Assembly: GCA_046484535.1 (NCBI GenBank) | Contig: JAWOIT010000012.1 | Span: forward strand, 1 to 5,454 | Length of the DNA stretch: 5,454 nt | Direction: 5' to 3' | From: JAPHTQ01 sp046484535 | Lineage (GTDB): Bacteria > Pseudomonadota > Gammaproteobacteria > Thiohalomonadales > Thiohalomonadaceae | In this document: positions 1 through 4,552 of the stretch, in pieces | How positions within the stretch are numbered: the first letter of the stretch is position 1 | Layout of the letters: every line of letters begins with the position of its first letter | Program-made: the position numbers and the translations under genes | Notes under the pieces: model-generated | Seen by the model: the letters and a program-made list of their open reading frames with translations, nothing else | Database searches by the model: none | What the model was told of the DNA's origin: nothing

Positions 1-965
1 TCGTTCTCTGCCAGGACATATTTCTCCAGGTCCGCCACATCGGGCTCGGGGGACTCCTCACAGAAGGGGATAATGTCGTTTTCGATCTCGTCGATGATCG
101 CCTTATCCATCGACTGGTATTCCTCCTCGCTGAGTTCGCCGGCGTCAACCAGCCGATCACGCAGCAGGATAATAGGATCACGTTTACCCCACTCCTTCTC
201 CTCCTCCTTGGAGCGGTAGGCGTTGCCGTCGGACATGGAGTGGCCGCGGTAGCGGTAGGTCATCAATTCAAGCATATAGGGACCCTTACCGGAACGCACA
301 TGGTCAACCGCCGTCTGAGCCGCTTTGTAGACCTCTTCGATATCCTGACCATCGACCTGGACCGCCGGGATGTCATAACCGCAGGCACGCTTGTACTGGT
401 CCTGCACCGCGGTGGAGCGCTCGATGCGGGTGCCGATGCCGTAGAGGTTGTTCTCCGTGACGTAGAGCACCGGCAGGTTCCAGACCGCCGCCATATTCAA
501 CGACTCGTGGAAGGAACCCTGGTTGTTGGCGGCATCGCCGAGGAAGCAGATGGCAATCTCATCGCCGCCTTTGAGCTTAACCCCTTTGGCCAGACCGGCG
601 GCCAGGGGGAAGGGACCGCCAACGAGGGCATATCCGCCCATAAAACGCTGCCCGACATCGAAGATGTGCATCGAGCCGCCGCGCCCCTTCGAGGAACCGG
701 TCTCCTTGCCGAACAGCTCGGCCATGACGGCCTTGGGATCGGAGCCGCACTTGATGGCGTGGATATGGTCACGATAGCCGGTGATGACATAGTCGTGGCC
801 GGGCCTGGCCGCTTCCATGACCCCATGGACACAGGCTTCCTGGCCGGGATAAAGATGGAGAAAACCGCCTATCTTGCGTTCAACATAGGCCTCATAACAT
901 CGTTCTTCAAAGCGGCGCGCAAAGAGCATCTCGCGTAGCAGCCGTTTTTTGTCAGCGGCGTTCAT
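1..965 (-). CDS. pdhA: Pyruvate dehydrogenase E1 component, alpha subunit (3' end cut by window)
   Basis: Thiamine-diphosphate (ThDP) subunit of the E1 heterotetramer, which decarboxylates pyruvate and passes the acetyl group to the lipoyl domain of E2; cytoplasmic. The 321 readable residues contain the family landmarks in order: YPGQEA (40-44), YRDH (64-67), GRGGSMH (94-100), GGPFPLAAGLA (116-126), the ThDP/Mg motif GDA...ENN (143-145 and 171-173, 26 residues apart) and the phosphorylation-loop equivalent YRYRGHSMSD (237-246). The third residue of the ThDP motif is Ala where Gly is usual. The ATG at 965 is preceded at good distance by AAAAGGGAG (complement of 970-978). Family length is about 320-340, so only the last few codons should be missing. 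A pdhB (E1 beta) gene would be expected just beyond the left edge but cannot be seen. Acetoin or branched-chain 2-oxoacid E1 alpha are the alternatives; the YRYRGHSMSD and GRGGSMH motifs favour pyruvate. Confidence 0.93.
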   Translation of the reverse strand, partial: MNAADKKRLLREMLFARRFEERCYEAYVERKIGGFLHLYPGQEACVHGVMEAARPGHDYVITGYRDHIHAIKCGSDPKAVMAELFGKETGSSKGRGGSMHIFDVGQRFMGGYALVGGPFPLAAGLAKGVKLKGGDEIAICFLGDAANNQGSFHESLNMAAVWNLPVLYVTENNLYGIGTRIERSTAVQDQYKRACGYDIPAVQVDGQDIEEVYKAAQTAVDHVRSGKGPYMLELMTYRYRGHSMSDGNAYRSKEEEKEWGKRDPIILLRDRLVDAGELSEEEYQSMDKAIIDEIENDIIPFCEESPEPDVADLEKYVLAEN

Positions 966-969
966 GGCG

Positions 970-978
970 CTCCCTTTT
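970..978 (-). promoter_or_regulatory. Ribosome binding site of pdhA
   Basis: On the minus strand this reads AAAAGGGAG, ending 4 bases before the ATG at 965 (core AAGGGAG). It supports the chosen start; no other in-frame start lies close upstream. Confidence 0.7.
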
Positions 979-1000
979 AATTTATAAACAATTAGGATTC

Positions 1001-1017
1001 GCCCCTGTTATGGGGGC
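1001..1017 (-). promoter_or_regulatory. Hairpin in the pdhA leader
   Basis: A perfect 5-bp G+C stem (GCCCC / GGGGC) with a 7-base loop lies about 36 bases upstream of the pdhA start. A further GAT/ATC pairing flanks it after a 2-base bulge. It is not followed by a T-run on either strand, so it does not look like an intrinsic terminator. It could be a leader structure affecting mRNA stability or translation; the function is unknown. Confidence 0.4.
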
Positions 1018-1043
1018 ATCCTGCCGATTTACAAAGCCCTTTA

Positions 1044-1072
1044 TCAATAATTCTTTAAATGTAGCAGGTCAA
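1044..1072 (-). promoter_or_regulatory. Candidate sigma-70 promoter for pdhA
   Basis: On the minus strand TTGACC (1072-1067) is a good -35 box. It is followed by a 17-base spacer and TATTGA (1049-1044), which is only a weak -10 box (3 of 6). Transcription would start about 70 bases before the ATG, placing the 1001-1017 hairpin in the leader. The assignment was made by eye. Confidence 0.35.
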
Positions 1073-1127
1073 GAAAACCCATTCTTGATTTCTGGAAATA
1101 AGCCGTTAAGCCTCAAAAAACAAGTTA

Positions 1128-1156
1128 TTGCCGACGGATTCATGAGTCGGTAACAT
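1128..1156 (+). promoter_or_regulatory. Candidate promoter for the NTF2-like gene, with overlapping dyad
   Basis: TTGCCG (1128-1133), a 17-base spacer and TAACAT (1151-1156) match the sigma-70 consensus at 4 of 6 positions each. An inverted repeat TTGCCGAC (1128-1135) / GTCGGTAA (1146-1153), with a single mismatch and a 10-base centre, covers the -35 box and the start of the -10 box. That is where a repressor site would sit. The distance to the ATG at 1206 is about 50 bases. Confidence 0.35.
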
Positions 1157-1205
1157 CCCCCGATAACCGAATAATGAAGAGAAAAACAACCACGGTGACC
1201 CACCC

Positions 1206-1592
1206 ATGAAGAGGGAAGCGGAACAAATCGCCCGGCAGTGGCTGGATGAGGTTTCATTCAGCGCCGCCACCTGGAACCTGGAGGCGCATATGCAACTGGT
1301 CTCACGCCAGGTAAAGGTGACCGGCATCCCCAATATCAACAGCATCGATTACACCGGATGGGAACGGCGGCGAAAAAACGAGTTCGAGAAAAAGCTGCTT
1401 CGCAGCTTGAATTATCGGCTGCTCGATATTTTGGAAGGCAAAGAGGAGCAATTGTACTTCACGGTGGAAGAGACGATGCGGGCCAATAACGGCAAGTCGG
1501 TGATAATCGAAAAGGAAGTCAAGCTACACCGGGAGGATGACGGAAAGTGGCGCGTACGCCGGGAGCATATCAAGCGGATTCGAAAGCAATAA
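1206..1592 (+). CDS. Small protein of probable NTF2-like (SnoaL/ketosteroid-isomerase-like) fold, function unknown
   Basis: A 128-residue soluble protein with no signal peptide or membrane segment. The pattern suggests an NTF2-like alpha+beta cone: an N-terminal helix with an early Trp (W12), a segment of the type 'AHMQLVSRQVKVTG' (27-40), an IDY-x-GW turn (47-52), a charged helix (53-68), then long strands ending in REDDGKWRVRREHI (109-122). This last element is a common closing motif of the fold. The C-terminus is very basic (HIKRIRKQ). The fold is inferred from the pattern only; no catalytic residues can be assigned. The start is fixed by an in-frame TAA at 1164 and the absence of another start codon after it. 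GGTGA (1194-1198) serves as a modest ribosome site. The gene diverges from pdhA and ends 3 bases short of the convergent perM stop codon. Confidence 0.78.
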   Translation: MKREAEQIARQWLDEVSFSAATWNLEAHMQLVSRQVKVTGIPNINSIDYTGWERRRKNEFEKKLLRSLNYRLLDILEGKEEQLYFTVEETMRANNGKSVIIEKEVKLHREDDGKWRVRREHIKRIRKQ

Positions 1593-1595
1593 AAT

Positions 1596-2666
1596 TCAGC
1601 TTACCCGTTCCTCTGCGCTCAATTGGTGTGGTCTTGGCCAGGCGCTGATGATGGCGCTGACCAGCGTCGCCAGAGGAATGGCGAAGAATATACCCCAGAA
1701 ACCCCACAGTCCGCCGAATACCAGTATCGCCACAATTATCGCCACAGGATGGAGGTTCACCACCTCGGAGAACAGCAGGGGAACCAGTACATTGCCGTCT
1801 ATCGCCTGAATAATCGCATAGGCCGCCATCAACCAGGCGAAATCGGCACCCCAACCCCACTGGAAATAGCCAACGACCGCAACCGGTACGGTCACCACCG
1901 CAGCACCGATATAGGGCACCACCACCGACAGCCCCACCAATACCGACATCAGTATGGCGTATTTCAGCCCCAACAGGGAGAACACCACGAAGGTGCTCAC
2001 ACCGACGATAAGGATTTCCCAAAATTTACCCCGCACGTAGTTCCCCAGTTGCTGATCCACTTCATGCCAAACCTGTGTGGCCAGTTTTCGCTCCTGTGGG
2101 AGAAAACCGGTGAACCAACCTACCAACCGTTCCTTGTCCTTAAGAAAAAAGAAGACCAGCAGCGGCACCAGGATAAGGTAGACCAGCAAGGTGATAATTC
2201 CCGGTATTGAGGCCAACGACAGCGACAACAGGCGATGCCCCTGCAGGGTGACTTCCCTGGAGAGGGCGCCGATCAGTTCACGAATCTGCTCTTCCGAGAT
2301 AAATGCATAGTGCTCGGGCAAGCGCAACAAGGCTTCCTGCCCCTTACGGACGTAGTTGGGCAGCTCCTGGGCCAATTCCGCCGCCTGCCCCCACAACAGC
2401 GGCACTACGGCGAAAAGCAGGAACAAAAGGAACGCCATGAACACAAGAAAAACCAGGATAAACACACGGTTCCGGGCGGCCCCATGTTTTTCAAGGGCGG
2501 TGACAACCCCTTCAAGTAGATAGGCGATCACAATACTCGCCAGCACCGGCGCCAGCATCGAGCCCATTGTCAGCACGACACCAAAACCGATAAGCAGCAA
2601 TACCGCCAGCACGATCGCCTGGGGATCGGAAAAATAACGCTCGAACCACTGGCGAATAATTCCCAT
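1596..2666 (-). CDS. perM: PerM-type permease, AI-2E transporter family (UPF0118)
   Basis: A 356-residue inner-membrane protein matching the length and layout of E. coli PerM (about 353 residues). It has hydrophobic segments at roughly 17-56 (two), 66-92, 152-175, 215-268 (two or three), 276-291 and 308-340, with a soluble, helix-rich stretch at 93-150. Family signatures are the N-terminal FSDPQAI (12-18), VPLLVFFFLKDKE (167-179), NYVRGK (209-214), VPYIGA (250-255), QAIDGNVLVPLLFSE (287-301), VNLHP (303-307) and GGLWGFWGIFFAIPLATL (318-335). Members of this family have been linked to autoinducer-2 export (TqsA) or Na+/H+ exchange; the substrate of the PerM branch is not settled and cannot be read from this sequence. 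The ATG is 3 bases after the stop of the upstream 122-residue gene, with AAGGT (2680-2676) as ribosome site inside that gene, so the two are probably translationally coupled. Confidence 0.93.
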   Translation of the reverse strand: MGIIRQWFERYFSDPQAIVLAVLLLIGFGVVLTMGSMLAPVLASIVIAYLLEGVVTALEKHGAARNRVFILVFLVFMAFLLFLLFAVVPLLWGQAAELAQELPNYVRKGQEALLRLPEHYAFISEEQIRELIGALSREVTLQGHRLLSLSLASIPGIITLLVYLILVPLLVFFFLKDKERLVGWFTGFLPQERKLATQVWHEVDQQLGNYVRGKFWEILIVGVSTFVVFSLLGLKYAILMSVLVGLSVVVPYIGAAVVTVPVAVVGYFQWGWGADFAWLMAAYAIIQAIDGNVLVPLLFSEVVNLHPVAIIVAILVFGGLWGFWGIFFAIPLATLVSAIISAWPRPHQLSAEERVS

Positions 2667-2669
2667 TAT

Positions 2670-3038
2670 TTACTTACCTTGCGCTTCAAGAAACTTATCG
2701 AAATCCCGACGGAACAGCTCCTCCAGCTCATCGATGACCTCTGCGGCGGAACGCCCCTGGATCATATGCTGGGCCATCAAAGCGGAGGCCTCGTGCAACA
2801 TTTTGGAGTGATCCAGCATGTGGTAGGTTTCACGCAACCGTTTCATTGCCGCGACCACACTCTCCTCGGCAGGCCGAGGTATCTCCTTGATCTCCAGAGA
2901 GATCGGCTCTGATGACTCGTTGCGTGATAAAAGAAATTCGGCAAAATCGAGCAGTGTCTTGCGCTCCGCCTCGGCAAGCCGCTCATAGATATCCGTTAGA
3001 CGTTTTTCGGGTCTGCGCTTATTTTCCGGAATCAACAT
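2670..3038 (-). CDS. Conserved-looking helical protein of unknown function, coupled to perM
   Basis: A 122-residue charged protein without a signal peptide or membrane segment; I do not recognise its family. It appears to have two helical parts. Residues 12-39 carry an 'L..L.EAERKTLLDFAEFLLSR' pattern, like the short N-terminal helices of some DUF2281/antitoxin-like proteins (a weak resemblance). Residues 56-118 form a second part rich in Met, His, Glu and Arg, ending with AAEVIDELEELFRRDFDKFLEAQ-type amphipathic helices. The two parts are joined by a Pro-rich linker (about 45-57). The ATG at 3038 is the first possible start after an in-frame TGA 12 bases upstream; the ribosome site is poor (GTGAGAA). 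It lies 29 bases after the LysR gene and 3 bases before perM, which suggests co-transcription. It could modulate the permease, but that is inference from position only. Confidence 0.8.
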   Translation of the reverse strand: MLIPENKRRPEKRLTDIYERLAEAERKTLLDFAEFLLSRNESSEPISLEIKEIPRPAEESVVAAMKRLRETYHMLDHSKMLHEASALMAQHMIQGRSAAEVIDELEELFRRDFDKFLEAQGK

Positions 3039-3067
3039 CGGTTCAAATTCTCACAAGCGGTAAGCAC

Positions 3068-3967
3068 TTATGGATGTTCCTTGCAATAGTGGCGGGCAAA
3101 GTCGAGCAGCTTCTCCATTGCCCGCAGGCGGAACTTCTGTTTCTGGTGCACGAAAGAGAACGGGCGTTCAAGCGGCACATCCAGGTCTACGGCGATCAGT
3201 GAACCGAGCTTGAGTTCTTTTTCTATCGTGGCGCTGGACAGGATGGAGATTCCCATACCGGCCTCTACCGCTCCTTTTACCGCCTCGGGGCTGCCCAGTT
3301 CCATAACGATATTCAAATCCTGAGGGTTGGCGCCGGCCTTGGAAACCGCCTCCAGCATTACCTCACGGGTACCGGACCCCTCTTCACGGCAAATATAGGG
3401 GAAGTTGGTCAAATCGCTGATCGGTACGCTCTCTTTTTCCGCCAACTCGTGGCCCGGCGGAACGATCAGCACCATTTTGTCCATCCGGCAATTCTCAACC
3501 ACCAGGTTCTTATTGCTCACCGGCGCTTCCACAACACCAAGGTCGATCACATTGTTCTCCACCATTGAGACAATGCCGTCGGTATTGGCCACCTGCAGGC
3601 GAATGGAAACCTCGGGGTACTTGCCTTTAAAGTCACCGAGCAGGGCAGGCAGCATATACTCGGCGATCGTGGTGCTTGCCCCCAGTAACAGTACACCACT
3701 GACCTCGCCGGTCAGATCGCGTACCGAATTCTCCATTTCCGCATAGAGTGCGAATATTTTGTCGGCGTATTCGTATACCCGCTGCCCCGCCTCGGTCAGG
3801 CTGATACGGTTGTGGGTCCGGTCAAACAGCCTGGTATTGAAGTACTCCTCCAACTGGCGCACCTGAAAAGTAACCGCCGGTTGGGTCATATGCAGTGATT
3901 CTGCCGCCTTGGTAAAACTCAGCAACCTTGCCACGGTGTGAAACACTTGTAGCCGTCTATCCGCCAT
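3068..3967 (-). CDS. LysR-family transcriptional regulator, YeiE/CysL-like
   Basis: A 299-residue DNA-binding regulator of typical family length. The N-terminal winged helix-turn-helix covers about 3-62, with SFTKAAESLHMTQPAVTFQ (17-35) and the recognition-helix end QLEEYFNTRLFDR (38-50). A linker helix follows (60-90). The effector domain starts at about 92 and contains GASTTIAEYMLP (96-107), EEGSGTRE (195-202), ELGSPEAVKGAVEAGMGI (223-240) and a C-terminal HQKQ (274-277). The ASTTI...YMLP and GSGTRE combination is what I recall from the YeiE/CysL branch, whose members act in sulfite or related anion metabolism; the effector here is unknown. A strong AAGGAGG (3984-3978) precedes the ATG by 10 bases. 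LysR regulators often control themselves and neighbouring genes. Here the upstream region holds a T-N11-A dyad inside a candidate promoter. Neighbours on the same strand are a DUF3301 gene upstream and the 122-residue gene plus perM downstream. Confidence 0.95.
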   Translation of the reverse strand: MADRRLQVFHTVARLLSFTKAAESLHMTQPAVTFQVRQLEEYFNTRLFDRTHNRISLTEAGQRVYEYADKIFALYAEMENSVRDLTGEVSGVLLLGASTTIAEYMLPALLGDFKGKYPEVSIRLQVANTDGIVSMVENNVIDLGVVEAPVSNKNLVVENCRMDKMVLIVPPGHELAEKESVPISDLTNFPYICREEGSGTREVMLEAVSKAGANPQDLNIVMELGSPEAVKGAVEAGMGISILSSATIEKELKLGSLIAVDLDVPLERPFSFVHQKQKFRLRAMEKLLDFARHYCKEHP

Positions 3968-3977
3968 GACTACCTGC

Positions 3978-3984
3978 CCTCCTT
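3978..3984 (-). promoter_or_regulatory. Ribosome binding site of the LysR gene
   Basis: The minus strand reads AAGGAGG, a near-perfect match to the 16S rRNA 3' end and the strongest such site in the window. It lies 10 bases before the ATG at 3967, slightly longer than optimal. Confidence 0.75.
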
Positions 3985-4012
3985 AGGGAATTCATTGTAT
4001 TTATGGTCAACA

Positions 4013-4042
4013 AGCATACTTTATATGGCAAAGGAGGGACAA
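4013..4042 (-). promoter_or_regulatory. Candidate promoter of the LysR gene
   Basis: On the minus strand TTGTCC (4042-4037), an 18-base spacer and TATGCT (4018-4013) match the sigma-70 boxes at 4 of 6 positions each. The predicted start point near 4006 would give a leader of about 40 bases containing the strong ribosome site. It would separate lysR, the 122-residue gene and perM from the upstream DUF3301 gene, or act as an internal promoter. Confidence 0.35.
4019..4033. promoter_or_regulatory. Putative LysR-type operator (T-N11-A dyad)
   Basis: The interrupted palindrome CTTT-N7-AAAG (arms 4019-4022 and 4030-4033) fits the T-N11-A dyad bound by LysR-family regulators. It lies within the spacer between the candidate -35 and -10 boxes of the LysR gene. 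Binding there would block transcription, consistent with the negative autoregulation common in this family. A smaller dyad AACG-N5-CGTT (4041-4053) is centred about 21 bases further upstream. Confidence 0.45.
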
Positions 4043-4068
4043 CGTTTAGCGTTACATCCGCTGTCTGT

Positions 4069-4413
4069 TCAACAGGGAGGCTCTTGTGGCGGATCCGCTT
4101 CCTCCTCGTAAAGGGTGTGATCATCCAACTCAAGATGACTCGCAACCAGCCGTTGCCCCCGCAATACTATTTCCCCCCGGTGACGCCGCTCGCCGTCCGC
4201 ACTGAACTCAAAGCCATAGCGACGCTGCAATCGTAACCTGCCGCTGTCATCACGGCGCAGACGCACCCCATTCAAAGCCACCGTTTGGTCCAAAAGCTGC
4301 CGTTGGCGTCTTTCACAGACACGCTGTGCCGCCTTGACCGCCGCCTCCTTTGCCACCGCACCGCTATACCACCCCCACGCCGTGAGCGCCAGCGCAACCA
4401 GCAACCATTCCAC
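4069..4413 (-). CDS. DUF3301 domain-containing protein, membrane-anchored
   Basis: A 114-residue protein with one N-terminal hydrophobic segment (about 2-17, rich in Leu, Ala and Trp) followed by a basic soluble domain. The domain carries the DUF3301 signature: AAQRVCERRQRQLLDQTVAL (28-47), RLRRDDSGRLRLQRRYGFEFSADGERR (51-77) and GEIVLRGQRLVASHLE (80-95). The tail is acidic and Pro-rich, ending in PPQEPPC. The molecular function of DUF3301 proteins is unknown; they are mostly found in gammaproteobacteria. The start is GTG at 4413, preceded by AAGGTG 5 bases upstream. The nearby ATG in TATATGAAGG is out of frame. The gene is divergent from pyrC and lies 101 bases upstream of the LysR gene on the same strand. 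Confidence 0.88.
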   Translation of the reverse strand: MEWLLVALALTAWGWYSGAVAKEAAVKAAQRVCERRQRQLLDQTVALNGVRLRRDDSGRLRLQRRYGFEFSADGERRHRGEIVLRGQRLVASHLELDDHTLYEEEADPPQEPPC

Positions 4414-4448
4414 CGCAACACCTTCATATATCGGAAAAAAGTTCAGTC

Positions 4449-4477
4449 ATGCTAGGATAGACAGGAAGCTGCGACAA
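4449..4477 (-). promoter_or_regulatory. Candidate promoter of the DUF3301 gene
   Basis: On the minus strand TTGTCG (4477-4472), a 17-base spacer and TAGCAT (4454-4449) match the consensus boxes at 4 of 6 positions each, about 35 bases before the GTG start. It overlaps the candidate extended -10 of pyrC on the other strand, so the two promoters may compete. Confidence 0.3.
4450..4458 (+). promoter_or_regulatory. Candidate extended -10 promoter element of pyrC
   Basis: TGCTAGGAT has the TG-N-hexamer layout of an extended -10 box (TAGGAT, 4 of 6), and no good -35 is visible. Transcription from about 4465 would give a leader of roughly 88 bases. No PurR-like box was recognised in this region. 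Confidence 0.25.
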
Positions 4478-4485
4478 GCTGTTGC
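4466..4485 (+). repeat. Direct repeat and small hairpin in the pyrC leader
   Basis: AAGCTG occurs twice exactly 10 bases apart (4466-4471 and 4476-4481). GCGACA (4471-4476) can pair with TGTTGC (4480-4485) over a 3-base loop, with one G-U pair. The helical-turn spacing would suit a regulator, and the hairpin would sit near the 5' end of a pyrC transcript. Both are small enough to arise by chance. Confidence 0.25.
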
Positions 4486-4552
4486 CTGCAAGTTCGGGCG
4501 TCGCCAGCCAAAAAAACCTGGATATTTCCCTCAACCGGTGAACAACGACAAC

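Noticed and set aside
240..938. Long plus-strand open frame (232 codons) antisense to pdhA
   Set aside because: The opposite strand encodes a near-complete PdhA with all family motifs. The antisense frame has no ribosome site, no recognisable domain and a composition typical of a mirrored G+C-rich gene.
1570..2022. Minus-strand open frame of 150 codons overlapping perM in another frame
   Set aside because: It is rich in Gly, Arg and Cys with no domain pattern and lies within the clearly recognised PerM reading frame.
1623..2210. Plus-strand open frame of 195 codons opposite perM
   Set aside because: Its His/Gln-rich composition is the reverse reading of membrane-segment codons; there is no ribosome site and PerM is unambiguous on the other strand.
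4003..4236. Plus-strand open frame following an AAGGAGGG-like stretch at 4031-4038
   Set aside because: It runs opposite the DUF3301 gene, the purine stretch lies inside the frame rather than before its start, and the product has no recognisable features.
4504..4521. CCAG / CTGG inverted repeat around an A-run upstream of pyrC, considered as a terminator or attenuator
   Set aside because: The arms are only 4 bp with a 10-base loop, and there is no downstream T-run or leader peptide. Too weak to call.
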